From Mesostigma viride (Eukaryota > Streptophyta > Mesostigmatophyceae > Mesostigmatales > Mesostigmataceae): 64,000 nt of DNA. The stretch spans positions 2,003,638 to 2,067,637 of the forward strand of contig RPFO01000389.1 of the NCBI GenBank assembly GCA_009746045.1, written 5' to 3'. This document shows, piece by piece, positions 35,982 to 47,800 of this stretch. The notes under the pieces are model-generated. The model made no database searches and was not told the origin of the DNA. It saw nothing but the letters and a program-made list of their open reading frames with translations. The first letter of the stretch is position 1. Each line of letters begins with the position of its first letter. A program made the translations under genes and the position numbers.

Positions 35982-36690
35982 GAAGAAGTAAGCATATTGG
36001 GGCACCAATGTGCTAGATGGATGCAGGTTGAGGAGACCTTTCCAACGCCGTGTCAACCGACTAGAACAGACGAGGGACTAGAAAGATATCAGGTCCCGAA
36101 GTACTGCCGACCGGCGGGCGAGGGCGGTGCACTCTCAGGGCATAGTGGACAGGACACGTGGCAGTCCGTGCCTGCACAGGCTTAGCCTGAACCCTCACGT
36201 GACTGGGACACAGTGTACTAAGGACGCAACGGTTCTGTGGCTAGTAGAAGCCAGTGGCCAGCCAGCAGGTCTGCAAGGATGTAAGTCCATGCAGGACTGT
36301 GGCACTGGGTCCTGTGCTGTCCTAGACACAGGATAGCCAGAGATTCCTGTATGCTGCCTGCAACAAGGATGCAGGGCCGCCAGCGATACGAGGCTCTGGC
36401 AAGGTAGCGTTGCACAGCGTTGCTCATGACCGAGGAACAAGGATGGAACGAGGTTGCATATAGCTCGAGGCTCAACGAGGCAACGAGCGTCTTCACACAC
36501 GAACCTTGGTCGTCACGACGAGTGGCGAGCCTATCGAGGGTCGTAGGCCTGGTGTGAGGATAAAGGTTGCTAGCCAGCAGCCTAGGGTCATTCCAGCCAG
36601 CAAGGACCAGGAGCTCACAAGCTCTGCTGACGAGCTGCTGCGCAAATCGTACTATTGCTTCCAAGCGCTTTCATGTCTGGTTCATCGTCG

Positions 36691-37801
36691 AGCAGCCACG
36701 GTGCTGGTGAGGCGAGCGAGCAGAGAGACGCGCAAGCGTTTTTCCCCTACCGTAACCAAGCAAACGCTCCAACATTCGTGCAAGCGGCCTACGTAGGGAG
36801 GCACTTGGCAGAAGAGGGGTGGGTGGCGGTGTGTGGGGGAGGCAACAGGCCAGCGGCGGCGGACCCGATTATACAACGGGCTCGCGTCGTGATTTCTCCA
36901 GGTGAGACGGGGCGAGTGGCGGTGGAAGAGTTGGTGCGCATTCGTGACGCGCTAGCTGAAACTGCTAATCGTGTGGAGGTCGCCTACCAGGGCGCCCATA
37001 TCACGCTAGCCGGTCTCGACCTAGCCAGGGAGGCGCTTAGCCAGATCGTGGCAACAGCGCTCGGCAGCACCAGACTGTTCAACCACTGGGTGGCGACAGC
37101 AGTGCTAGGAGAGGGGGTACCAGACGCCGACATCATCCGGAACGCGCGTGCTCGGGAGGGTGAATCCTTGGAGCACGGCGGAGGTATTTGCCCAAACCAT
37201 TGAGAATCTTGTTGCTGTCCTTTTGCAAGAGTCGAGAGGGTACGCAGACAGGTTCTTTATTACCACGCAGCCTTTCGGAGTGTACTCCAGGCTTGATACA
37301 CCGAGGCCGGAAACCACCACTGCGTGGGGTCCGGAGGTGGAGATTGTCACGGGGTCGAGAAGACGCCTGAAGACGTCCATTTTGAGTGGACTGACAAGCC
37401 AGAGGGCTCCGTCAAGCGCTCAGCCCAGCAGATAAACGAGGGCGACGGCACTACAGAGACCTACGAGGAGAGGCAGAGAGCTGATCTGCATATCCCTCGT
37501 GAGGTGACTCACGAGTACGATCGTTACGGCCGAGGCGAGCAGAACGAGCTTGTCGGCGGCGGTAAGCGGTGGGTACGCGATCTTGCTTGGCATCGCAACC
37601 CAGGTGACACAACATCCAGTCGAACGCAAGGAAGACGGGCGACCTGTGACCTGCGTGCTGGGAGAGTTTAACCCAGACCTCCAGATTGTCGCAGCAGCAG
37701 CAGCCACACCGGTTGCTGAGGGTGTTGAGCAGCGTCCAGACCGTGAGGAGGGGCAGGCGAGTGCAAGCCAGGAGGCGGCCTCGTCTGGAGTAAGTGCGTG
37801 A
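36691..37801 (+). pseudogene. Unidentified ORF region between LTR and gag of copia 1
   Basis: Coding potential passes through frames at 36691-37203 (MSGSSSSSHGAGEAS..., VRIRDALAETANRVEVAYQG), 37170-37435 (ENLVAVLLQESRGYADRFF), 37380-37550 (EWTDKPEGSVKRSAQQINEG) and 37550-37801 (GYAILLGIATQVTQHPVERK). If joined across three single-base shifts it would give roughly 370 residues. I recognise no domain. The position is unusual for copia elements, where gag follows the leader. It could be a gag N-terminal extension, an accessory gene or a captured host gene. Copia 2 has no equivalent. Confidence 0.4.
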
Positions 37802-38216
37802 GCCTGAGTGGGTTCCAGCAGCCATATCTGCGTGTGTTTTCTGTGTATTCTATAATGCTTCGTAACACGCGCGGGGCGGCAGCGGGAGCGGGGCGGGAGC
37901 GGGGGATGGCGGGGGTGAGGCAAGGGCAGACACGGGAGGCCCCGCCAACGTCGTGCCAGAGGGACAGGCAATCCCAACGGCAGAGGGCGTCAATGGCAGG
38001 AGGGCATCCAACCGGAAGAGGAAAGAGGTGGCACAAGGGGAGGAGCGTGCAGGGTGGCCAACCGACGGCGTGGTGCTGACGGGGGAGGGCCAGAATGATG
38101 CTGAACGTCAAGCACCTGGTAAGAGACCATGTGTGCCTGTCTGGTGTTCCTGCAGCTAGTGTTCCTGCGCCATTAGCACCGTAGGAGCTGCTGTCATTGG
38201 CAGTGACCCTCGTGCT

Positions 38217-39198
38217 TTGCCTGGGACTAGACCTCATATGAGTGCTGTGGCTGTGATGAATGGCCAGAAGCCTCTCAAGCCTCCTGTGGGACAGGAAGAG
38301 CTAGACAAGTGGTTGGAGGATATGGAGCTAGTTTCATGCTCTGTAGATCCCACTGTCAACCTTGTGCAGGTATTCCACACATCCACGACTAATAGGGATT
38401 CAAGTGAGCGTGTGAGGGACAAGGCTAGGCAGCTGTCAAGGACAAGCTGACTTGGTCTCAGTTCCTAGAGGGCCTACGTCAGGAGTTTCTGATAAGGTAC
38501 TCAACCTCACTAATCACTATAAGCTCAGCTATGATACCTTTGAGATCAAGGGCACAATAGCTGAGGAGCTGCAGCGGCTCACACGCATCAGGGAGAAGGG
38601 GGCCAAGCATGGCTTCAATCTGACTGATAGAGCAGTGGCAGATTACTTCCTGGATCGCATGGGGCTGAGTGTGGATGGGAGAAATGCAGCTAGGATGTTT
38701 GCTGATCAGACAGATGGGACGTGGCCAGCCTTGCAAAAGGTTATTTTCAATATCCGTCCATCTGACAATGCTGCTTGCAAGGCAATCCAGGTGACTGGTG
38801 CCCCTTCAGCCTCCGCTCATCAGGTCCATGGTGACGCCCCTGGGCAGGGTGCTCAGGGAGAAACCAGACCTAGTAGGCGTCAGAGGGCTAACAGGCGCAG
38901 GCAGAATGGTAACCAGGGTGGCAAGGGCCAGCAGCAGGGATCCAAAGGCAAGGGTCAGCAGCAGGCTGGTGGTCACCAGGGTGGTCAGCAGAACAAGGGT
39001 GGCCAAGGGCAAGGCAAGAGCCAGGGCCAGGGCACCCAGGCCAGTCAGAGCAGCCAGAACCAGGGTGGCCTGAAGAAGGCTGCTGCTGGGAAGGATGACA
39101 AGTGCTTTGGATGTGGCAGGACGGGTCATTGGCGACGTGACTGCCCAGACCAGGCCAAGTCTGCTGGAGCAGGCTCTGGCCAGGTGGGTAAGCCATGA
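38217..39198 (+). pseudogene. Copia 1 gag with CCHC zinc knuckle
   Basis: Two offset frames. The first, 38217-38450, leads into a TWSQFLEGLRQEFL block (in another frame at about 38445-38490), typical of retroviral gag. The second, 38452-39198, covers KGTIAEELQRLTRIREKG, a Gln/Gly-rich basic linker (RNA binding) and a zinc knuckle CFGCGRTGHWRRDC near 39106-39147. Single-base shifts break it. Gag would package element RNA. Confidence 0.8.
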
Positions 39199-39204
39199 CT
39201 TGAG

Positions 39205-40430
39205 ATGTTGTCCCCTGTAAATAGTCAATCACCCCTAGTGGGACGAACAGTTGTACATAGTAATGGGGGTGTCCCTCTTGTGCAGCAGCAAGGGGTTGGG
39301 AATGATGAGGTGCTTCCACTCAATGATTGCAATAACGCTGCTGCAGCAGTGGAATTCCCTGTGCCTGTGGCAGGTGCAGGGTCTCCAGTTGTTGGGGTTG
39401 ACTCTGGGAGTCAAGCCGCCAGACTGGAAGGACCTGCAGCTTCTGTGGGAACCGGGGCTGGCTCTGGGAGCCGAGCTACCTTGGAGGAGGTCCCTGGAGC
39501 AAGAGAACAGCAGGTGGGTCGTGCTATCCCAAGCACACAGTCTTTGTCACGTTCCTCTCTGTGCAGCCAGGCTGACAGGGGGTTGAGCTATGCTCAGGCT
39601 GGAAACACTCTACACCATATCTTTGGCCACTCTAAGCAGGCAGAGATGTTTGCTTGGAAGATTGGCAAGGAGCCTTTGCTAGAGGCCTGCAGTGCAGCTG
39701 CTCAGAATTGTGTCTGTCAGGAGAATGCTGTTCGCCTCCCACAGTCCCATGCCAGAGAACCTGCTAGAGAGCGGGGGGATATCCAGGTGGACATCCAACA
39801 CATCAGGGGCATGTATCTGTTGGTGGGGGTGGATAGGTTTAGCAGATATAGGTTGCTGACCATTCTTCCTGGAATGCAGGAGCATCAGCTGTTGATGGGT
39901 CTCCAGTCTTTGTTGCCAGGCTTTGGGGTGTACACCAAGGTGCAAGCTGACTTGCAGTTTGACTGCTTGATCAAGCTGGCTGACCAGCTTCCTTGTAAGT
40001 TGGTAGTGGTCCCTAGGGAATGCCATGGGCAGCAGGGAGCTGTAGAGAGATCTATACGTGAAGTAAAAACAGTGGTGCTAGCAGCTAGGAGTGTGCCTGT
40101 TGTGGCATCAGCTCTAGAGAAAGCAGCTTGGTGTAAGGGGATTGAGGAGCAGCTTAACCACAGGGTAACCTATTACTATGATGGTGTGGCAGTCTCTCCC
40201 CTGGCATTGCAGTTTGGTATGCTATCACAGGACGTGGTGGCAGCCTGCCTGAAGAAGGCAGACAGGGTGTTTTCCAGATTGAGGCGTAAGGACAAGGGTT
40301 GGAAAATGCTGAGGCCCCAGGTGGGACTGAGGGTCAGGATGTGGAAGGAACCGTCATTACCAGGCAAGCGTGGCAAGTGGCAAGATGGGCAGGTAACCCA
40401 TGTTGAGAAGCTAACCATTCTTGTCTGGTG
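39205..40430 (+). pseudogene. Copia 1 integrase
   Basis: Zinc-binding N-terminal module (LHHIFGH then C-V-C), catalytic core with Asp in DIQVDIQHI, Asp in VQADLQFD and Glu in QGAVERSIREVK, and a C-terminal basic domain (RMWKEPSLPGKRGKW). The frame runs on to 40788 but leaves the protein at about 40405, where the protease/RT frame takes over, so one frameshift separates them. Whether this is mutation or programmed is open. An isolated VGVDSGSQA upstream is not followed by a protease fold. Confidence 0.8.
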
Positions 40431-42791
40431 GCTTTGGAGAGTAATCCCAAGCACGTGTACAGGCTATCCTGGGCTCACGTCAAGGAGAGAAGGCCAACTG
40501 CAATCTGGCCTGAAGACGGCCCTGATCCTCCCTTGGAGGGAGATGAGCAGGATGAGAGCCAGGCAGCAGATGCTAACCCACCATGCTTGGATTATGGTCT
40601 GTCCTGGATGGATGAGGGTGAGCAGGAGTCTGCTGAGACGTCTGTCACAAGGCCAGAGGTGGCCAGGGCTGCACCACAGTCCAGGGGGCTGCTTATGGCG
40701 GACATCATTCGAGCTCTGCAGAACAGCAAGCGTGATCCCAAGGTATCTAAGCTCACGGGATGGGGGTCATGTGGGGCACCAGCACTAGAAGTGGATACCA
40801 ACTCACAGGTGTCCATTCTAAGGGTAGAGGATGCTGCAGGCTTGCAGTGGTCATCCCCTAGCTGCCTAGCTGTGTCTGATTTCTCTGGGAATGTGTCCAT
40901 GAAGATCTTGGGAGAAGTGAGTGTGCCTATCCTGGGGGTGCCCACCACGTTCAGTGTGGTTGAAGGGTATCAGGGGCCTGCCATTCTAGGTCAGAACTTC
41001 TTGTGCTTACCAGGGGTGAGGATATCCTCTGAGGAGCTAGCATTAGAAGGGCAGGGCCGCCTTCCCTTGCAGAGATATCGCTACTCCCAGGGTCTTAGTG
41101 TGGCTGTAAGGGCTGTGAGGGGTCTAGAGGCAGAGGGTCCTGATACAAAGGAGCCCATTGCTGGGGACCTGCTGATCCTCCCTACTACGTTTGACCCACG
41201 TGAGTTGGGTGTGCAGAGGTACCAGATCCCAGGAACGAGTCCTGTACCTTGGCGCAAGCTAGTGGAGATGATGCAAAGCCCCAAGATGGCTAAGGCATGG
41301 ACTCTTGGCTTTGTTGCTTCTGGGCATGAGTGGATAGTTGCCAACTGTGCAGAGCCTGTGGATGTCCTCCCTGAGGATCACCAGCTGCTCAGATTGATGT
41401 TTGTCCTCAAGCTCAAGGAGGTAGATGGCGTGCAGGTGCCACATGTTAGACCAGTTGTGACTGAGTACCATGGCACTGGACAGTTAGCAGATGAGGAGCT
41501 TTACACACCAGGGATGCTGCATGATACATGGAGGATTTTGTTGTGCATTTACTTGTCTTTTCTGCAGAAGGGGATACCCTATAGCTCTGTGTTGGTAGAT
41601 TTCAAGAGGGCTTTTCTTAAGGGTGATCAGCAGGAAGCACAGGATACTTGGCGCACAATACCCCCTTTCTTTGTTAAGGTGCCTGCAGTGTGGAGGGCAG
41701 AGCTGAAGACGAGGTATTTGAGGATTCTCAAAGGCGTGGAAGGCCTTAGATCGAGTCCCATCATCTGGAGGAAGAGCTTGGAGAAGTACCTCAGGTCTGT
41801 CTGTGGTCTCTCAGTCTCTCCAGTTGATCCTTGTCTGTTTCAGGGTAGCTATGAGGGGCTGCCAGCGTTTGCCTCCCTGCATGGTGATGATCTGCATCTC
41901 CTGGGCCATCCCACTTGGCAAGAGTTGACTCTGGCCAGGATCCAGAAACGGTTTGAACTGGGTAAGATCCAGTACATGGTTGAGAATGAGCCCATGGTGT
42001 TTTGTGGAATGCAGGCGACCTTGGTCCATCAGCAGGGTACATGGTCCATCCAGCTGGAGGGTGGTAAGGATTATCCTCAGCAGATCATAGATGCCTTGCA
42101 GGAGCCCATCACCCAGGCCAGATGTGCAACAATACGAGGTATGTTGGCATGGCTGGCCAGCATTTGTGCTCCTGACCTGTTGGTACTGAGTCGGTTGACC
42201 GATTCCCAACTGGTTGAGGTGGGTGCTGAGAGAGTGGTAGAGGCTGTTCGCATGTCTCCCCCTCTCATGCTGGGTCCTTTGGATTTGTACAGGCCTTTTG
42301 ACATGATGCTCTATGTGGACAGTTCTATGGATAGTAGGAAGGTCACAGAGGTCAGGGGCCGTGCAGCAGCATTAATATCCCTGGTGCAGGAACAGTCCTC
42401 TCTGGTCTGCTGGTACAGTCGGTTGCAAAACAGGGTAACTCCCAGCAGTGACATTGCTGAGTGCAGGGCAATCTGTGAAGGGCTTCATACTGCTCTTTAC
42501 TTGAGGGAGCTATTTTACCAGCTATGTCAAGTGGCTTCCTGTCGGTTGCAGATGCACACACTGGTAAGAACTGACAGCATGGGCATGGTGCAGTTTGTGC
42601 ACAGGCAGCTGGCCAGGAGCAGGGACCTTGATTATTTGTTGCTCAAGGAAATGTCTTGCTTAGCTAACATTGAACATGTGGCTGGCGTGGACAACCCTGC
42701 AGATGCTCTCACCAAGCTGGAGGAGAAGGCTGAGCTGCAATACCCTTTGCTTCGTGGGCTCATGGCCTCCAAGGGGGGAGGGCCAGAGTAG
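40428..42791 (+). CDS. Copia 1 protease-like, reverse transcriptase, RNase H
   Basis: 787 codons open. Residues about 120-205 form a retropepsin-like domain: VDTNSQVSIL (Asp 123, with the usual Gly of D-T/S-G replaced by Asn), DFSGNVSMKILGEVSVPILG and AILGQNFL. RT follows: PHVRPVVTEYHG, VLVDFKRAFLKGD, LKGVEGLRSSPIIW, DPCLF, then catalytic HGDD (Asp 487-488, in place of copia YVDD). RNase H: YVDSSMDSRKV, CWYSRLQ, IAECRAI, RTDSMGMV and ADALTKLEE. It lies directly after the integrase, so the order is INT-PR-RT-RH. Stop 42791, then about 0.9 kb of 3' UTR. Confidence 0.85.
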   Translation: MALESNPKHVYRLSWAHVKERRPTAIWPEDGPDPPLEGDEQDESQAADANPPCLDYGLSWMDEGEQESAETSVTRPEVARAAPQSRGLLMADIIRALQNSKRDPKVSKLTGWGSCGAPALEVDTNSQVSILRVEDAAGLQWSSPSCLAVSDFSGNVSMKILGEVSVPILGVPTTFSVVEGYQGPAILGQNFLCLPGVRISSEELALEGQGRLPLQRYRYSQGLSVAVRAVRGLEAEGPDTKEPIAGDLLILPTTFDPRELGVQRYQIPGTSPVPWRKLVEMMQSPKMAKAWTLGFVASGHEWIVANCAEPVDVLPEDHQLLRLMFVLKLKEVDGVQVPHVRPVVTEYHGTGQLADEELYTPGMLHDTWRILLCIYLSFLQKGIPYSSVLVDFKRAFLKGDQQEAQDTWRTIPPFFVKVPAVWRAELKTRYLRILKGVEGLRSSPIIWRKSLEKYLRSVCGLSVSPVDPCLFQGSYEGLPAFASLHGDDLHLLGHPTWQELTLARIQKRFELGKIQYMVENEPMVFCGMQATLVHQQGTWSIQLEGGKDYPQQIIDALQEPITQARCATIRGMLAWLASICAPDLLVLSRLTDSQLVEVGAERVVEAVRMSPPLMLGPLDLYRPFDMMLYVDSSMDSRKVTEVRGRAAALISLVQEQSSLVCWYSRLQNRVTPSSDIAECRAICEGLHTALYLRELFYQLCQVASCRLQMHTLVRTDSMGMVQFVHRQLARSRDLDYLLLKEMSCLANIEHVAGVDNPADALTKLEEKAELQYPLLRGLMASKGGGPE

Positions 42792-44389
42792 ACCAAACAG
42801 CCTTGCTCTAGGTGGGAGGCATCCCAGTGGGCTGGGCAGCCACGTGGTGGCTGACAGCAGGTCCTTCAGAGTTCAGACACACTCTGCTGGACAGGGGTCA
42901 GGGTGGAGTCACTCCCCTGGCTGAGAATTTCGCCTGGCTCTGTCATGGAGCTGCAGAAGAGTCTTAAGGACTTTGTAATGGGCCTTGGGTCTTCATGGAA
43001 TGGACCCTGCAAGGGCAGCCCAAGTGTTGGCTCTAACAGGTTGCTGTACATTTGTATATATTCTCTGTAACCAACCTGTTGCATGCTAATAAAATCCCTG
43101 GTTGTGTGACCATGTTGGACGTGGTTGCCAGGGGCCTCACTATGGGTTATACTCTTTATAATAAAACATAATCTTGTTATTGTCATGTCTTGTTGTTTGT
43201 GATGCTCAGTTCCAGGAGCTGATCCAAACCTGGAGGATATGGGGTGGGGTTCGATTCCCCAGCTGACCTCAGCCTGGCATGTATGAATCCTGAGTTTATC
43301 CCTCAGTGAGGACATGGGCTCCCCATGTGTTGGCTAACATTTGTCAGGGCTCTCTCAGTCTTTGGAAGGATTTAAAAGATAAAGGAGGCTCCGTGGCGGG
43401 CGCCATATGAACGGGCGCCTGTGATAACTGGATGACCAGGAACTCACAATAGTACGTTCATGGACTCCTCTATCCAAACTCCTCTGACTAAGTGAAGACC
43501 TAACTTTAATCTACACCAGGTTCCCAAAGAAAGGGTTGGGATGTCATGTGGGTCAGAGGGCAACCTTTGAACCAATGAGCAGGCCTAGCTAATATTTGGA
43601 GGCACCTCAGGTTCCAAAAGAAAAGGCAGGTCTGGTCTCTGGGAGGGATCAGATGTCTGAAGGCTTGTGGGGACAGTGGCTGATAGGTTCTCAGGCTGGT
43701 CCAAGCTCCAAAACAAGAAAGGGTTGGAGTTAGCATATTGGGGCACCAATGTGCTAGATGGATGCAGGTTGAGGAGACCTTTCCAACGCCGTGTCAACCG
43801 CCTAGAACAGACAAGGGACTAGAAAGTTATCAAGTCCCGAAGTACTGCCGACCGGTGGGCGAGGGCGGTGCACACTCAGGGCATAGTGGACAGGACACGT
43901 GGCAGGCCGTGCCTGCACAGGCTTAGCCTGACTCTCACGTGACTGGGACACAGTGTACTGAGGGCTCAACGGTACTGTGGCTAGTAGAAGCCAGTAACCA
44001 GCCAGCAGGTCTGCAAGGATGTAAGTCCATGCAGGACTGTGGCAGGTCCTGTGCTGTCCTAGACACAGGATAGCCAGAGATTCCTGTATGCTGCCTGCAA
44101 CAAGGATGCAGGGCCGCCAGCGATACGAGGCTCTGGCAAGGTAGCGTTGCACAGCGTTGCTCATGACCGAGGAACAAGGATGGAACGAGGTTGCATATAG
44201 CTCGAGGCTCAACGAGGCAACGAGCGTCTTCACACACGAACCTTGGTCGTCACGACGAGTGGCGAGCCTATCGAGGGTCGTAGGCCTGGTGTGAGGATAA
44301 AGGTTGCTAGCCAGCAGCCTAGGGTCATTCCAGCCAGCAAGGACCAGGAGCTCACAAGCTCTGCTGACGAGTTGCTGCGCAAATGAAGA

Positions 44390-44593
44390 TCCCTAACTAA
44401 CCGCTGGATCAGGGGTCTTCAGCAGCTCAGCAGAAAGGTGGTCGGCACCGACCGCCGCATCGTACCGCAGGCGAGCAAGGGCGCCGTCCAATTCCTTCAA
44501 AGTGAAGGGGTGGACGACACCGTCAGTGGCAAGGGAGCCCTCCTGCAAGGCGGGGACTTGGTAGTCCGCGGCCGAAGAAGGGGGGCGCTGGCG
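44390..44593 (-). pseudogene. LINE-B ORF2 linker between endonuclease and RT
   Basis: Minus-strand reading RRQRPPSSAADYQVPAL, then FTLKELDGALARLRYDAAV and GADHLSAELLKTPDPAV, the typical pre-RT segment of LINE ORF2 (T-x-x-E-x-x-x-A-x-x-x-L...G-x-D). It is isolated between the two copia elements. This is the key evidence that both inserted into the same LINE. Confidence 0.82.
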
Positions 44594-44686
44594 GCGGCAG
44601 TTAGCCTCTAGTCGTGGACATAGGCTAAGTACCAGATAGCAATGTGCTATCTGGGGTTTCGCACGTGTAGGCTCGGTCAGAAGTCC

Positions 44687-44823
44687 CGGCTATATGTGAT
44701 TCGGCAGGCTAGACTATTCGATAGCCGAGTCCTGGTGACGGACGCCAATCCTACTTGGGTACTGGCGTCCGTCACCAGGACTCGGCTATCGAATAGTCTA
44801 GCCTGCCGAATCACATATAGCCG
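44687..44823. repeat. Perfect 61-bp inverted repeat in copia 2 leader
   Basis: Arms 44687-44747 and 44763-44823 are exact reverse complements; the loop is 15 nt (44748-44762). The loop is the reverse complement of the 15 bp that follow the same arm in the 3' LTR (50617-50631). So 44748-44823 equals the inverse of 50556-50631. Confidence 0.95.
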
Positions 44824-44831
44824 TCATGTAG

Positions 44832-47800
44832 CCACATATCTTGAACAATGAGCTGGTTGTTGCACAGGGGGACGAGGGGGTCACGCTAACAGCGGACCAA
44901 CTCAATTCCCTCCTGTTGCAGCTGACCAAGCTGCAGGAGAAGATGCAGGCAACAGAAACGCCTGCACTCCCTGCACATACCCTCCCCACCCCTGGCACTG
45001 ATTTGAGCCAAAGGGTGGTTGGAGGGGCCGTGTCACCAAGGGTGCTGCAGGGCAAGAGCCAGGGCACTGTCCTCAGCTCCCCCAGCAAACCCCCAAGTGA
45101 CCCGGATGCCCAGGAGCTCCACCGCCGCAAGGTGGTGGAGAATAAACTCCTAGAGGCCATGATAGCCCGTGAGGGCGGCCTGGCAGCCCAAGCAGCAGCG
45201 CTGCAGCAGCTTGGCCAGGCCAAGGGTTTTCCTACCAGCAGTGGAGTAAGGCAAGGGGAACAAGACCCTGCGCCTGCAGCTGGAACACCACCAGCCACTG
45301 CACTAGCACAGCAAGCTGGAACACAACCACCTTCTGCGGAGGCCCAGCAGACTGCACCCACACCAGGGCAGTCAGATAAGAGCAAGGCGGTGGCAAAAGG
45401 GACCCCAGTGGACCCAACCCCCCCCACCCTCAAGGGGGACGTCCAAGAGCTGCTTGCCATACTCACGGCACAGCTCAAGACCATGGCCACCAACCCCATG
45501 GACGACCTGTCGCGCACCCAGCTGGATGGCCTCCTGGCCAGTATCTCCCAGCTGGAAAGGGGCAGGGCGAACATGGAGGAGGCTGATCTTCAACAAGCAG
45601 TCAAGACTTTCTTGGCTGAAAAGAAGGACCCGGTCAAAGGTACGTTTAACCCAAAACAAAAAGAATCTAAAATAGAAATCCCTGGCTTACCTGAGGGTTA
45701 CACCCAGGAACAGGCCAAGGAATTTTTGTTTAGCCTGAACTACTGTTTTGAGTCTCTGAATGTCCAGAACTGGTTCAGTGCCTTGCGTGCATCCACCACC
45801 ATCCATAGGTCAGCCCCAGCCATTAAAACCTTGGTCCAGATTTACCAAGAAAAGGCTGGGACACCTAACCTAGCAATTGCATTGTGGCCAGCCTTCATGG
45901 ATGAGCTTAAGCACTTGCTGGTGGATAGGACACAGTTTGAATCCATCCGTGGTTTCAACTGGCTTAATGCTTACCAGGTCAACAAGCAAGACTATGCCAC
46001 TGATTGCAAGAATTATAGGTTGGCTGTAGAAAAGGACCCTGATCTCAGGGGTCTGCCTGCTAGCTACCTGCTGTATTCATGGTTGTCAAATGCTAACCTG
46101 GACAAAGCTGTGTACGCCACTGTGGTTGCAGGTCTCAAACCTCTGTGGAACGATTTCCGGGCGGGGATGAACCATATCCAAGACTGCCTGACTCCCCTGG
46201 CTATAGGTGCTCCGTCTGCAACCCCAACCCCCAAGGTCCAACAGACCCAAGGGAAGGGGCAAGGAAAAAAGCGCCAGCTAGGGGGGCAGCAGGGCGGCCA
46301 GTCCAAGAAGGCCAAGGGCAACCAGCCCCAAGGCCAGCCGGGACAGCCTGCTCAGCTCAAGCCAAACCAGTGGAGGCGGCCCACCCCCCCCACACCTGCC
46401 CCACCCACCCCTGCACCCACTGCTCAGCCCCCCCATGCAGGTCCCAAGAACAAGTGCACCCGGTGTGGCACCAAGGGACACCAGCGGGCGGACTGCAAGT
46501 GGAACCCCGCAGTAGGCGACGTGGACCTCTGCTTCGGTTGCAAGCACCCCCGCCATCTGCCCCCCGGCACGTGGTGCGACCGGCAGGACAAGGCTCCAAA
46601 AGGATGTACGTCCTCACAGCACGCCTATGTGGATTTATATGATCTCATTATCATTGGGGATAAAGACAAGGGACTGCTAGATTTTGAGGCAGCTCAGAAA
46701 ATCTCCTCCACGTATAATGTGATACTGCCCTACCTCAAAGCTCTTACCCCAGCTGCTGTTGACACAGTAGACTTAAGGGAACTAGCAACCCAGCTCCACA
46801 TAGCCATGGGTCATGAGGTGGTGGCAGAAAAGATTGCCAGAAGAGCAGGAGGTTCACGACTCAGGAATGCTGTCAGGTTGGCTAGAAAACACTGCCAGCA
46901 ATGTCAGTTCCATGGCCCAAAACCTCCCAAATGGCATGTCGCAACACCACCCACCCAAAGGGGAATAATTGTGGGTGATGTCGTGCATATCGATGGTGAA
47001 CAATATCTGATCCTAAAAGACACATGGTCCAGATTCACTGTCATGGAACCCCTACCTGGAATGGCTAAAGAGCAACTGCGTGCAGCACTTGTGATAGCAT
47101 TGCCCAGATTCTACCCAGTTGACACTATACTGCTTGATCAACAGTTTAGCTGTCTGGCTGAGTGTGAAGGATGGGATGCTAATATTGAGATTGCTGGATT
47201 GCAAGATCATGAAGGGCAGGGTGTCATTGAAAGAACCATCAGGTCAGTCAAAACTTTAGTGGCGAAATCCACTGACCTGAAAGCCACATCTGGAAGCTAT
47301 GCTGACAGAGCACTGTGGTGCAGTGAAATCTGTGCTACACTTAACCTTAGACCTGTGTTGCATGCACCATGGGGGGAAATCCTTCCCATTGGCTTACAGG
47401 CAGGTGTGTACCCTCCAGAGGTATTAGCTCTGTATAACACAGTAAGGGCTAAAGTGGCTGATAAGCTAGCTGAAAAGGACATAACACACCCCAGAACAGT
47501 ATTCCAACTGGGTGAACAAGTCCTATATTTCAAAGAAACCAAACATGGCAAGACAGGCATGTGGTATGGTCCGTGCACTGTTCTAAGAATGACCAAAAAA
47601 GGAAAAAATATGGATATTCGAAGTTTGGAAACAGGGAGAAAACACAGGGTGAGCAGTCATAGAGTTAAGAAGTATTTCCCTCCTTTGGCAGACGTGCCAG
47701 GGGAAGAGTCCTTGAACATGGATTCCCTCCTTAACTCTGGTGAGCAAGCAGAACCACCCAGCATTCCAACACCAGGAGCTGATGATGGCACTACCACACC

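Larger units (their letters stand above)
35987..44384 (+). mobile_element. Copia-like LTR retrotransposon 1 with permuted pol order
   Basis: Left LTR 35987-36647, right LTR 43728-44384, nearly identical (a short insertion near 36305 in the left copy). The 5-bp TSD GAAGA (35982-35986, 44385-44389) lies inside LINE-B ORF2. LTRs start AGT(A/T)AGCATATTGG and end GCGCAAAT, not TG...CA. A purine-rich tract, ACAAGAAAGGGTTGG, precedes the right LTR. Internal order: unidentified ORFs, gag with zinc knuckle, integrase, protease-like, RT, RNase H. Confidence 0.9.

Noticed and set aside
39240-39500. VGVDSGSQA in copia 1 as a canonical upstream protease
   Set aside because: No flap or ILGxxF-like motif follows, the surroundings are Gly/Ala/Val low complexity, and copia 2 has no equivalent.
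43190-43265. tRNA-like T arm (TGGGG-TTCGATT-CCCCA) in the copia 1 3' UTR
   Set aside because: The T arm is perfect, but I cannot find a matching acceptor strand or a D/anticodon arm. It could be chance or a decayed tRNA/SINE piece.
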